Translations under genes and position numbers: made by a program
Shown: piece by piece, positions 1 to 8,170 of the stretch
How the letters are laid out: each line of letters opens with the position of its first letter
Position numbering within the stretch: position 1 is the first letter of the stretch
NCBI RefSeq assembly: GCF_947494555.1
Contig: NZ_CANLVF010000010.1
Coordinates: forward strand, 1-64,000
Direction: 5' to 3'
DNA: 64,000 bases
Source: an uncultured Roseibium sp.
GTDB lineage: Bacteria > Pseudomonadota > Alphaproteobacteria > Rhizobiales > Stappiaceae
Notes under the pieces: model-generated
Databases searched by the model: none
What the model was told of the DNA's origin: nothing
What the model saw: only the letters and a program-made list of their open reading frames with translations

Positions 1-76
<76 letters not shown>

Positions 77-77
<1 letters not shown>

Positions 78-120
78 GATACGCCAAAGGCCGTCCGACA
101 GGGCGGCCTTTGGCGTATCT
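77..120 (+). terminator. Long hairpin directly behind the tRNA
   Basis: Positions 77-96 pair with 101-120 over 20 bp (one G-U) around the tetraloop GACA. The stem starts with the last A of the tRNA CCA. There is no T run after it, so it is not a canonical intrinsic terminator. It may end tRNA transcription, act as an RNA 3' processing or stability element, or be a small repeat element. Confidence 0.6.
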
Positions 121-197
121 GGACAGTGGATACAGGCGAGAACCTCCCGGGCCCCATCAAGGAGGGCCAAAGCCCGACGCAGAAGGGCAGAAAAGCC

Positions 198-217
198 AAA
201 TCCTGCTCCCGCAACCA
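198..217 (+). repeat. Exact 20-bp copy of the tRNA-fMet 3' end (att-like)
   Basis: Positions 198-217 repeat 58-77 exactly: part of the T loop, the 3' T-stem strand, the 3' acceptor strand and CCA. The match stops abruptly on both sides. This is the segment that tyrosine integrases commonly use as the crossover core at tRNA genes, so the copy may be an att scar. A remnant of a second tRNA copy is the alternative. Confidence 0.6.
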
Positions 218-227
218 CCAAACACAA

Positions 228-252
228 GCCGCCCCTCCCGGGCGGCTTTTTT
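228..252 (+). terminator. Intrinsic terminator
   Basis: GCCGCCC (228-234) pairs with GGGCGGC (240-246) around a 5-nt loop and is followed by six T residues (247-252). It fits the end of the tRNA transcript. It lies 26 bp beyond the stop of the oppositely oriented kinase gene and may also serve that gene. Confidence 0.85.
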
Positions 253-277
253 GTCTGAAATTGACTATCTGCGATGA

Positions 278-1180
278 CTAGACAGACGCCTTAAGCCTCT
301 GTGCACGTGATAGCAGTCCCAGTGTGCCGCCAATGTGCCCGACGGTTTTTGCTCCGCACTGGTTGCCGTTTTCAAGACAGGCGCCTAGTGGCTCCCCGGT
401 CAACCAGCAGGCCAGGAATCCGCCGTTAAAGGCATCGCCGGCACCGGTCGCATCGATAACGTGAACTGGTATTGCCGGGCACTGCAGTTTCTGACCGTCT
501 GAAAGGGCGGTTGCGCCCTTGGCGCCCTGTTTGAGAACCGTCAATGGGGCCGCGTCGCTCTTCAGGCCGCTGGCTTTCAGGGTTTCAAACTCGATCTCGT
601 TTGGAAGAAAGACATCAACCTGAGAGACGAGATTGTTCAATACAGCTCCCTGCTGCATCAATTCATCATCCCACCCGCAATCCAAAGAGATGGTCCAGCC
701 CGCTGTCCTTGCCTGTTTCAGGAGCGTAGGCATTTCATACAAGGTCCGGATTTCCCCGATATGCATATGCCGGACAGTTCGGCACGCGGGATGCGTTATA
801 TCCAGTGCGGGCGCCGCGTTACCTGATTTGTTGGACAAGAACGATCGGTCGCCTTCGATAGCCATTGCGACTGTGACTTGAGGGGAGGTGCCGGGAGGTG
901 CTTGCTGGCAGAGAGACACATCCAGTCCAACCGCCTGTGCTTCGGTCAGGATTTGCGCGTCAAACGGTGTAGCTGGAAGCACGCCGGACAACGCGGTGTT
1001 CCAGCCAAGCGCGCAAAACGTGACGGCAGAGTTGAAAGCGCCGCCACCTGCGTGCAGGGACACGTTGTCTGCGAAAACCTCTGATCCGAGCGTCGGCATC
1101 CGGGGAACACCGGAAAAGACAAGATCGCAATAGATCCTGCCGATACAGACAATCTTCGGTCCCTGGGTTTCCAGCATCAT
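278..1180 (-). CDS. PfkB-family carbohydrate kinase
   Basis: The 300-residue protein is a ribokinase/PfkB-fold kinase that phosphorylates a sugar or sugar-like substrate with ATP in the cytoplasm. The glycine-rich substrate region GGGAFNSA lies near residues 45-52. The family signature DATGAGDAFNGGF is at residues 243-255, with the catalytic Asp in GAGD. It is the last gene of the minus-strand importer operon, and its ATG overlaps the stop of the ABC ATPase gene as ATGA. The start has two consecutive ATG codons and the first is used here. The substrate cannot be read from sequence. Context suggests it phosphorylates the product made from the imported compound. Confidence 0.88.
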   Translation of the reverse strand: MMLETQGPKIVCIGRIYCDLVFSGVPRMPTLGSEVFADNVSLHAGGGAFNSAVTFCALGWNTALSGVLPATPFDAQILTEAQAVGLDVSLCQQAPPGTSPQVTVAMAIEGDRSFLSNKSGNAAPALDITHPACRTVRHMHIGEIRTLYEMPTLLKQARTAGWTISLDCGWDDELMQQGAVLNNLVSQVDVFLPNEIEFETLKASGLKSDAAPLTVLKQGAKGATALSDGQKLQCPAIPVHVIDATGAGDAFNGGFLACWLTGEPLGACLENGNQCGAKTVGHIGGTLGLLSRAQRLKASV

Positions 1181-2235
1181 CGATCCAGCGCCGCTCCGCT
1201 TTGACCGTCAAAGAGATGCAGTGCATCGACGGATGCCCCGAGGCGGACTTCGTCGCCAACCTGCGCATCGCTCTGGCTGGAAACCTTGGCGACGATTTCT
1301 CCTTCTGAACTGTTCACATAAATCAGCATCTCCGATCCGAGTGGTTCGCAAACGGAAATCTTGCCTGAAACCAGTGGCACGCCGCCGTCAAATGACAAGT
1401 CGTCCGGTCTGACACCAAGCAGGATATTTCGATCCGTTCCGGGCCGTGGACCGGTCATGATTTTCTGTCCGTTCAGGAGCCTGACCCCCTGATCGTCGGA
1501 GGTTGCCTGAAGCAGGTTCATCGATGGTGCGCCAATGAATTTGGCGACAAATGTGTTGGCGGGTTTGTAGAAAACCTCCTGCGGCGTGCCCACCTGCTGA
1601 ATGTGCCCGTCCTTCATGATCACTATCCGGTCTGCCAGCGTCATTGCCTCGACCTGATCATGTGTCACAAAGATAATGGTGTTGCCCACACGCTGATGCA
1701 GTTTCTTGATCTCAAGACGCATCTGGGTTCGCAATTGCGCGTCGAGGTTGGACAGTGGTTCATCGAACAAAAAGACGGCCGGGTGCCGCACCATGGCGCG
1801 CCCGATCGCAACGCGTTGCCTTTGCCCGCCTGAGAGTTGGGAGGGTTTGCGATCCAGAAGATCACTCATGTCGAGGATGCGGGCGACCTCTTCAATGCGC
1901 TTGTTCTTGTCCGCCTTGCTCATGGAAGAGGTCCAAAGTCCAAAGGCAATGTTCCTGCGCACGGTCATGTGCGGATAGATCGCATAATTCTGGAACACCA
2001 TCGCAATATCGCGATCCTTGGGTTCCATGTTGTTGACCATCCTGTCGCCAATCCAGACCTCGCCGGATGTGATCTCCTCAAGGCCTGCGATCATTCTGAG
2101 GCTGGTTGATTTTCCGCAGCCGGAGGGGCCAACGAACACGACGAACTCTCCATCGGCGATATCGAGATCGATGCCGTGCAACACCTCGGTTTTTCCGTAA
2201 GCCTTGGTGAGTTTCTTCAAGGAGAGGTTGGCCAT
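1177..2235 (-). CDS. Carbohydrate ABC importer ATP-binding protein (MalK/UgpC type)
   Basis: This 352-residue ATPase energises a CUT1-type sugar importer. It shows Walker A GPSGCGKST at residues 36-44, the signature LSGGQ at 134-138, Walker B VFLFDEP at 154-160 and the switch histidine in FVTHD near 192. A C-terminal regulatory (TOBE/MOP-like) domain of about 110 residues follows, as in MalK and UgpC. Its start codon overlaps the stop of the lyase gene by one base (TAATG). With the two permeases and the binding protein upstream it forms a complete importer. The family is certain; the substrate is unknown. Confidence 0.93.
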   Translation of the reverse strand: MANLSLKKLTKAYGKTEVLHGIDLDIADGEFVVFVGPSGCGKSTSLRMIAGLEEITSGEVWIGDRMVNNMEPKDRDIAMVFQNYAIYPHMTVRRNIAFGLWTSSMSKADKNKRIEEVARILDMSDLLDRKPSQLSGGQRQRVAIGRAMVRHPAVFLFDEPLSNLDAQLRTQMRLEIKKLHQRVGNTIIFVTHDQVEAMTLADRIVIMKDGHIQQVGTPQEVFYKPANTFVAKFIGAPSMNLLQATSDDQGVRLLNGQKIMTGPRPGTDRNILLGVRPDDLSFDGGVPLVSGKISVCEPLGSEMLIYVNSSEGEIVAKVSSQSDAQVGDEVRLGASVDALHLFDGQSGAALDR

Positions 2236-3737
2236 TAGCTTTCAAGCTCCAACAAGGCACCAAAGGTGTTCTCCAGGGTGACGGCGGCGCGTGTGTGCCG
2301 GTCGGTGCGTTGGCGATGGCAGGCCGCCAGACCCGAGAGTTGCTCACGGTAGATCGCAAGCGCGTCTTCAAGTGCACCCGGTGCCGGGCCGCCAGGGCGA
2401 TCCCGGTTGGCGACAAAGGTCTCGAGAGAAACTGCCCGCTTGAAGGCGTCTTTCGACATCCCCGGCGAGCGCATTGCGATGCTGGAGAAGGCATCCTGGA
2501 AAGGGCCATAGCCATCTGCAAGGACGGTTCCGTCCGACAAAACAGCCCTGGCCGTTGCGGCCGCAATTTCATGTGCCTGGCGAAACGTCAATCCTTCCGT
2601 CCGGACAAGCGTATCCGCCAGTTCGGTGATGGTTACACAGGCCGCATCCGCGTTGTGTTGCACGCGCTTGGCATTGATACGGCAGGCTGGAAGAAAGGCC
2701 GTCATCAATTTGAGGACCCGTCCGGCACTGTCAAATACAGCATAACCTGCCTGCTGAACTTCACCCTCGCTGTCGTTCATGTCGGTAAAGGGCGTGTTGC
2801 GCATCGTATCGACCAGCGTGTCGCACCGGCCCACCGTTACGGCGGAAAGGTGGCGCATGTGCTCGATCGGAACCGGGTTGCGTTTCTGGGGCATGATCGA
2901 GGAAATCTGGACAAACGCGTTCGGCACATAGAGCTGTCCGACTTCAAAGGATGACCAGAACGCGAGATCCTGTATCAGGCGTCCCAGGTGGACGAATATC
3001 AATTTGATCGCGGAATAGAGCCCGGTGATGTAATCGACCGAGGCTATACAACCATAGGAATTGAGCAAAGGTTCCTGAAAACCGAGCAGATCCGAGACCC
3101 TTGCACGGTCTATCGGAAATCCTGTCGTCGTGATGGCGGCAGCCCCCATCGGGCAATGTTCCAGGTCTTCGGCCGCCATGTTCAGCCGGTTAAGATCGCG
3201 CAGCAGGACTTCAAGCGCGGCGCAAAGATAGTGACCGAATGTCGTCGGTTGCGCCGGTTGGCCATGCGTGTAGGCGACTACAAACGTTTCCTTTTCTGCC
3301 TCCGCCTTTTCCAGAACAGCATGGGCGAGCGCCATCGCCTCCTGCCACAATACATCCGTTCTGGCGCGCAGCGCGAGCTTGAAAAGGGTGTGATCCATGT
3401 CGTTGCGGGAACGGGCGGTATGAAGCATGCCACCGAGGTCGCCAAGCCTCCGCCTCAACTCAGCCTCGACAAAGAAGAAATAGTCCTCGTACTCGCCGGT
3501 ATAGGTCAGGCTAGCGACATCGGTTTCTAGATCGATCTGACTGAGGGCCTGAGCCAGTTTGCACGCATCTTCTGCCGTCAGAATGCCGGTCTCCGAGAGC
3601 ATGATCAGATGCGCCGCGTTTATGGCCGCCATGTGCCCGGCATAATGCGCCTTCACACCTTCGAACAGCTGGGAAAGAACCGTTTCCTTGTAAACAGGAT
3701 CGGGAAACCTGGAGGTATCGTCGGAAAATCCACTCAT
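2235..3737 (-). CDS. Argininosuccinate-lyase-like enzyme (fumarase/aspartase superfamily)
   Basis: This 500-residue protein keeps all three conserved blocks of the argininosuccinate lyase subgroup: HTARSRND at residues 106-113, THGQPAQPTT at about 157-166, and the superfamily signature SSIMPQKRNP at 279-288 with the catalytic serine. Such enzymes split C-N or C-O bonds of succinyl-type adducts to release fumarate. Position 114 is Met where ASL usually has Gln, and the signature is followed by Val where Asp is usual, so the substrate may differ. The gene sits between a sugar importer permease and ATPase with overlapping ends, not with arginine genes. That suggests catabolism of an imported amino-acid-linked or succinylated compound. 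True ArgH remains a less likely alternative. Confidence 0.8.
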   Translation of the reverse strand: MSGFSDDTSRFPDPVYKETVLSQLFEGVKAHYAGHMAAINAAHLIMLSETGILTAEDACKLAQALSQIDLETDVASLTYTGEYEDYFFFVEAELRRRLGDLGGMLHTARSRNDMDHTLFKLALRARTDVLWQEAMALAHAVLEKAEAEKETFVVAYTHGQPAQPTTFGHYLCAALEVLLRDLNRLNMAAEDLEHCPMGAAAITTTGFPIDRARVSDLLGFQEPLLNSYGCIASVDYITGLYSAIKLIFVHLGRLIQDLAFWSSFEVGQLYVPNAFVQISSIMPQKRNPVPIEHMRHLSAVTVGRCDTLVDTMRNTPFTDMNDSEGEVQQAGYAVFDSAGRVLKLMTAFLPACRINAKRVQHNADAACVTITELADTLVRTEGLTFRQAHEIAAATARAVLSDGTVLADGYGPFQDAFSSIAMRSPGMSKDAFKRAVSLETFVANRDRPGGPAPGALEDALAIYREQLSGLAACHRQRTDRHTRAAVTLENTFGALLELES

Positions 3738-4633
3738 CCCTTCAACCCCGCCATGACAACGCCCCGGATGATGAAGCGCTGGAAAATCAGAAAGACGATC
3801 AGTGTCGGCAGGGTCGAGATTGCAGCACCCGTTGCAATCAGTTCCCAGGCAACGTCGACTTCATCGCCGAAACTCGAAAGGCCGACCGGGACTGTATACA
3901 TTTCGACCGAATTGGTGACGATGAGCGGCCACAAAAATGCGGTCCAGTTGCCGAGAAAGACAAAGATGGCAAGTGCGGCCAGCGCCGGTTTGACCAGCGG
4001 CATGGCCACTTTCCACCAGATCTGAAACTCGTTCAGACCATCGATGCGGGCCGCCTCCAGAAAGTCGTCCGGAACGCTTTCAAAGAACTGTTTCATTAAA
4101 AAGGTGCCGAAGGCGGTCATGAGTCCCGGAAACATGATTCCCCAATAGCTGTCCAGCCAGCCGAAAGCCTGGCTCATCATGTACCACGGGATGACCAGCA
4201 TCTCTGTCGGGATCATCAGCGTCGACAGGATCGCAATGAAGACAATGTATCTGCCGGGAAAGCGAAACTTGCACAGCGTGTAGCCCACAAGGCTGTCGAA
4301 GAACAGGTTACAGACTGTTGTGATCAGCGCGATGATGATCGAATTCAGGAACCACAGGTAAAACCGTCCGTCTTCCAGCACATAGGTGTAGTTTTCCAGG
4401 TGCGGTTCGTCCGGGATCAGTTTCACATTGTAGATTTCGTGGGGCCATTTGAGGGACGTTGAAATCATGTAGGCGATGGGGGCGACCATCAGCAGTCCGC
4501 CCAGAAACAGAATGAGCCATCGAAGGATCTGCCCCATATTGGCCTGCTTGGGTGCGCGACCTGCAAACACGGTGTCGGACGTTGCTTTGGGCGGGGTCGC
4601 CGGGTTACCGACCCTTTCGGAAACGATGCTCAT
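3734..4633 (-). CDS. Carbohydrate ABC importer permease (MalG/UgpE type)
   Basis: This 299-residue inner-membrane permease has six predicted hydrophobic segments. An N-terminal cytoplasmic extension of about 30 residues precedes the first. The cytoplasmic EAA loop that docks onto the ATPase reads EAARIDGLNEFQIWW in the second half. The gene overlaps both neighbours by 4 bp (ATGA), showing tight translational coupling with the second permease upstream and the lyase downstream. It is the second transmembrane subunit of the importer. Confidence 0.9.
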   Translation of the reverse strand: MSIVSERVGNPATPPKATSDTVFAGRAPKQANMGQILRWLILFLGGLLMVAPIAYMISTSLKWPHEIYNVKLIPDEPHLENYTYVLEDGRFYLWFLNSIIIALITTVCNLFFDSLVGYTLCKFRFPGRYIVFIAILSTLMIPTEMLVIPWYMMSQAFGWLDSYWGIMFPGLMTAFGTFLMKQFFESVPDDFLEAARIDGLNEFQIWWKVAMPLVKPALAALAIFVFLGNWTAFLWPLIVTNSVEMYTVPVGLSSFGDEVDVAWELIATGAAISTLPTLIVFLIFQRFIIRGVVMAGLKG

Positions 4634-5532
4634 TTCGTGGCATCTCCCCTAAGGAGCCACAGCTGTAACAGGCTGACGACGAGCAGGATCGTGAACAGAA
4701 CGACCGTCTGCGCCGCGGCATAGCCCATGTCGAAATCGCTGAAAGCTGTCTCGTAGATCATCAGAACCAACGGTTTGGTGGAATTCAGCGGTCCGCCCGG
4801 ATTGTTGGTCGTCATGTTGAAGACATGATCAAAGATCCGCAGGAAGCCGATGGACGAAAACACCACGATGAAAACGATGGTCGGTTTGAGAAGCGGCAGC
4901 GTGATGCGAGTTAAAACCGTCCACCATCCAACGCCATCGATTTTTGCAGCCTCATAATAAGTGACGGGAATGGCGCGGAGCCCGGCCATGAAAATGATCA
5001 CCTGAAAGCCGAGCCCGGCCCAGACGGCCGGAGCCAGAATCGACGGCAACGCATTGGTCGTCGAGTTCAGAAATTCGATCTGAGGAATCCCCAAGGACGC
5101 AAGGAAATTGTTGAAGAGCCCGACAGGCACCGGTTGGTAGAACCACCGCCAGATCCATGCCATCGCAACGGCGGATGTCATGAATGGCAGAAAATAGAGC
5201 ATGCGCAGAAAGCCGTGCATGAAACGCGTCTTGTCGAGGTGGTAGGCAATCACGAAACTGATCACCAGCGAAAAGGGCGTCCCGATGATCAGATAAGCGA
5301 ATGTGTTCCGGAAGACCTTCCAGAAAACAGGGTCGTTCCAGAGTTTTTCGTAGTTTTCGAGCCCGGTCCATGCGCGCGTGCCAAGCAGGTTCCATTCCTG
5401 AAACGAGGTCACAAAGGCGGATCCTGTGGGATAGAACCGGATGACGACATAAAAGACGACCGGTACGGCCAGGAAGGCCCAGGCCCAGACAATCTGTTTT
5501 TGGCGTATCGAAAGATTTTTGTAACCGGGCAT
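4630..5532 (-). CDS. Carbohydrate ABC importer permease (MalF/UgpA type)
   Basis: This 300-residue membrane protein has six hydrophobic segments and the EAA loop EAAKIDGVGWWTVLTR, which contacts the ATP-binding subunit. It is the first permease of the operon. A 79-bp gap holding a strong hairpin separates it from the binding-protein gene, while its 3' end overlaps the next permease by 4 bp. Family assignment is firm; the substrate is not inferable. Confidence 0.9.
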   Translation of the reverse strand: MPGYKNLSIRQKQIVWAWAFLAVPVVFYVVIRFYPTGSAFVTSFQEWNLLGTRAWTGLENYEKLWNDPVFWKVFRNTFAYLIIGTPFSLVISFVIAYHLDKTRFMHGFLRMLYFLPFMTSAVAMAWIWRWFYQPVPVGLFNNFLASLGIPQIEFLNSTTNALPSILAPAVWAGLGFQVIIFMAGLRAIPVTYYEAAKIDGVGWWTVLTRITLPLLKPTIVFIVVFSSIGFLRIFDHVFNMTTNNPGGPLNSTKPLVLMIYETAFSDFDMGYAAAQTVVLFTILLVVSLLQLWLLRGDATK

Positions 5533-5558
5533 TCAGGACCGCAATTTCGATCTGGGTT

Positions 5559-5590
5559 CCGGAGGCCGGCCAGGTCGGGCCGGCCTTCGG
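5559..5590 (-). promoter_or_regulatory. Intercistronic stem-loop after the binding-protein gene
   Basis: Positions 5559-5571 pair with 5578-5590 over 13 bp with one wobble, around the loop AGGTCG (plus strand). No T run follows. It lies between the binding-protein stop and the first permease start, the usual place for mRNA-stabilising or attenuating hairpins that raise binding protein over permease. Confidence 0.65.
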
Positions 5591-5611
5591 GCTAAGCCAA
5601 CAAGGCCTGCG

Positions 5612-6865
5612 TTACTTGTAATAGTCGTCGAGGATTTTCTGTTCTTCGGAGGCAGCTGCAGCCAGGCTTTCGGCCGGGTCCTGTCCTTCGATGTCGATGC
5701 GGCCGACCATATCCACCATTGCCTGCCGCTGCGCGGATTCATTGGCGAATTTGGTGGTATTGGCATAGGCCAGCCCTTTGATGAACGGGCCATAGGTTTC
5801 GTGCGTCGAGTTCGCGTCGATCATGCCGACAGACGGTTTGGCGGGTAATTCGCCGACAACATCCAGCCAGACCTGCATCGCTTCGTCGGATGTCAGATAG
5901 TCCAGGAACTTCAACGCAGCGTCGTATTTTTCACCGGTCGCCTTGGTGGTGATGCCATTCACCCAGTAGGACGAATAGTTGGACTTCGTTCCGTCCGGGC
6001 CTGCCGGCAGCTCCGCCACAGCCCATTTGAGCCCCCGGACCTTGTTCAGCGAGCCGATGCGGAATGACCCGTCGATGTGCATCCCGGCCCGGTTGCCTTT
6101 GAAGGCTGCCTGCGGCTCGTCCATGAAGCCGGATTTCGTGACTTTGTGATCCTTTTCCAGGCCAACATAGAAATTTAGGGCCGCGAGACCGGCGTCATCG
6201 GTGTAATTGACTGTCTTGTAGTCATCATTGTAGGGCTCGCCGCCGAACTGCCGGACAAGCACTTCGCGCCACCAATGGTGATCCTGGGCCGTCATGCCGG
6301 TGGTGATACCGACCTGCGTGATGTTTCCGGCGCCATCCAACTTGGTGAGTTTCTTGGCTGTTTCGACAAGTTCGTCGAGTGTTGCCGGCGGAGCCTCGAT
6401 GCCGGCCTCATCAAACAGGCGGGTGTTGTAAAAGAGCGCGAGCGAGCGCACGGCGGTCGGCAGCGCATAATAGGCATCGTCGCGCTTCATGGCCTGGACC
6501 ATCGGGAAAAATTCTTCGTCGATGCGGGCCGGGTCGAAGACGTCTGTTGGCAAAGGTTGAATGAGATCGGCTTCGATATAGTCGTTCAGCCAGCCGTAGA
6601 ACAGTTGGACCACGTCAGGGCCTTCGCCAGCCGGTATCGCCGCAGCCACTTTCGTGCGGTAGTCGGCGTAGGGGAAGTGGGTCATCTTGACCGTAATGTC
6701 CGGGTTAGCTGCCTCGAACTTCTCGATCAGTTGTTCCATGGCATCGACGCGCGCGTCGAAAAAATACTGCCAATACTCGATTTCGACAGCCATCGCTGAG
6801 CTGCCTATCAGGGACGCAAGCGCGGTCATGCCGCCGAGCGCCGTGCGCCTTAGAAGTTTGAACAT
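5612..6865 (-). CDS. Extracellular carbohydrate-binding protein of ABC importer
   Basis: The 417-residue periplasmic binding protein (family 1 extracellular solute-binding) captures the substrate for the importer encoded downstream. A Sec signal peptide of about 26 residues starts MFKLLRRTALGG and ends at an SAMA site. The start at 6865 is preferred over an in-frame ATG 69 bp upstream because GGGAG lies just before it and the signal peptide begins there. It is the first gene of the minus-strand operon and faces the ROK regulator, which is probably its repressor. Confidence 0.92.
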   Translation of the reverse strand: MFKLLRRTALGGMTALASLIGSSAMAVEIEYWQYFFDARVDAMEQLIEKFEAANPDITVKMTHFPYADYRTKVAAAIPAGEGPDVVQLFYGWLNDYIEADLIQPLPTDVFDPARIDEEFFPMVQAMKRDDAYYALPTAVRSLALFYNTRLFDEAGIEAPPATLDELVETAKKLTKLDGAGNITQVGITTGMTAQDHHWWREVLVRQFGGEPYNDDYKTVNYTDDAGLAALNFYVGLEKDHKVTKSGFMDEPQAAFKGNRAGMHIDGSFRIGSLNKVRGLKWAVAELPAGPDGTKSNYSSYWVNGITTKATGEKYDAALKFLDYLTSDEAMQVWLDVVGELPAKPSVGMIDANSTHETYGPFIKGLAYANTTKFANESAQRQAMVDMVGRIDIEGQDPAESLAAAASEEQKILDDYYK

Positions 6866-6950
6866 TTTGCTGCTCCCGTTTGGGCGGATGAGTGCTTCGC
6901 TCTGGAGAAACGGTCTTTTGCCGTCTGAACTCATGACGATTAAGTCAAAT

Positions 6951-6968
6951 AAATTGAATTGTCAATTT
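6951..6968. promoter_or_regulatory. Inverted repeat, candidate ROK operator
   Basis: AAATTGA and TCAATTT flank ATTG in the divergent intergenic region, 23 bp before the ROK start codon. On the minus strand a TTGACA box (6965-6960) overlaps it and has a TAATCG-like hexamer 17 bp downstream. A repressor bound here would block the importer promoter. NagC/Mlc-type ROK sites are AT-rich inverted repeats of this general kind. Confidence 0.5.
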
Positions 6969-6990
6969 TCTTGAGTTAATACTGGCGACC

Positions 6991-8139
6991 ATGAATATCA
7001 GCTCACAATTCACGGGGTCTAATCCTCTGCGCAGCCGCAACCGGAACCGGCAGGCCGTGCTGGGGCATATCCGCTCCGCAGGCACAATGGGGCGCGCGGA
7101 AATCGGACGGTCTTTGGGGCTGAGCACACAGGCTGTGTCCAACATCATCGCCGACCTTCTGGAAGAAGGCTGGATCCTGGAAAAGGGCGCACGTACGCTC
7201 GGGCGAGGTCTTCCAGCGGTCCAATATGGTCTCAATCCGAAGGGCGGTTTTGCTTTTGGTGTGGAGATCCGCCCGGACGCCGTATTCACCGCGCTGCTCG
7301 ATCTTTTTGGCACGCCTGTCAAGACAGAACGGACGAAACTGCCGAACACCATGCCGGATACCGTGGCTAAGACGGTGCTCGATTTGCGCAAGTCGCTGCT
7401 CAAAGCAGCCTCGGTTCCTGAAAAAAGACTTCTGGGGACCGGAATTGTCATGCCAGGTCCGTTCGGTAAAACCGGTTTGTCCGGCAGGAGCACCGATCTG
7501 AAGGGCTGGGAAGTCACGGATGCCCGCGCACTTTTCGAGAGCGTGCTTGGTGCACCGGTGGAACTCTCCAATGACGCCAATGCCGCGGCTCTTTCTGAAA
7601 GCTTGAACGGCGTTGCTCAAGGCACACGTTCCTTCGCTTACATCTATTTCGGCAGAGGCGTCGGTCTCGGCATCGTCAATGACGGACGTCTGGTGACCGG
7701 CGCGTTTGGAAATGCAGGCGAGGTGGGCCAGATCCCGGTTGCCGGCGGCGGAGATCTCGTGCCGCTGGAAAGCCTGCTCAGCCGCGACTCGCTTCAGTCC
7801 TGCATTGGTGGCAAGAAGGCTCTTGGCCTGGAAGAGCTTGCCGCTCTTTTCGATGAGGGTGATCCCAAAATGACCCGCTGGCTTGAGAGTGCGGCCGCTG
7901 CGTTGGGACAAGCCGTGCCGATCCTTGAAAATCTGCTGGATCCTCAAACGATCATCCTGGGTGGAGCCATGCCGCCTCAATTGGTCGACGATCTGGTTGA
8001 TCGCTGCCTGCTTCCCGCGGCTTCGGTTTCCAGCCGGGAGGATAACCCGCTTCCCAGGCTGCAACGCGGCACATGCGGCCGGCTTGCAGCCACCGTCGGA
8101 GCTGCTTCGTTGATTTTGCACCGGGCGCTCACGCCCTAA
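6991..8139 (+). CDS. ROK-family transcriptional regulator
   Basis: This 382-residue protein has an N-terminal winged helix-turn-helix (around residues 30-60, MGRAEIGRSLGLSTQAVSN) joined to a ROK sugar-kinase-like domain. The kinase-like part shows GTGIVMPGP and the sugar-binding loop LSNDANAAALSE. The CxCGxxGC zinc motif usual in ROK proteins is absent: the matching stretch reads IPVAGGGDLVPLESLL. It is therefore probably a metal-free sensor. It is divergent from the importer operon and most likely represses it until the sugar ligand is present. The PIG-L gene follows 31 bp downstream, probably in the same transcript. Confidence 0.9.
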   Translation: MNISSQFTGSNPLRSRNRNRQAVLGHIRSAGTMGRAEIGRSLGLSTQAVSNIIADLLEEGWILEKGARTLGRGLPAVQYGLNPKGGFAFGVEIRPDAVFTALLDLFGTPVKTERTKLPNTMPDTVAKTVLDLRKSLLKAASVPEKRLLGTGIVMPGPFGKTGLSGRSTDLKGWEVTDARALFESVLGAPVELSNDANAAALSESLNGVAQGTRSFAYIYFGRGVGLGIVNDGRLVTGAFGNAGEVGQIPVAGGGDLVPLESLLSRDSLQSCIGGKKALGLEELAALFDEGDPKMTRWLESAAAALGQAVPILENLLDPQTIILGGAMPPQLVDDLVDRCLLPAASVSSREDNPLPRLQRGTCGRLAATVGAASLILHRALTP

Positions 8140-8170
8140 CCTGTTTCCTGACGTCTTCGGATCTGATGAC

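Noticed and set aside
2235..3737. Housekeeping argininosuccinate lyase (arginine synthesis)
   Set aside because: It is translationally coupled inside a sugar importer operon and has substitutions beside conserved motifs, so biosynthetic ArgH is only the second choice.
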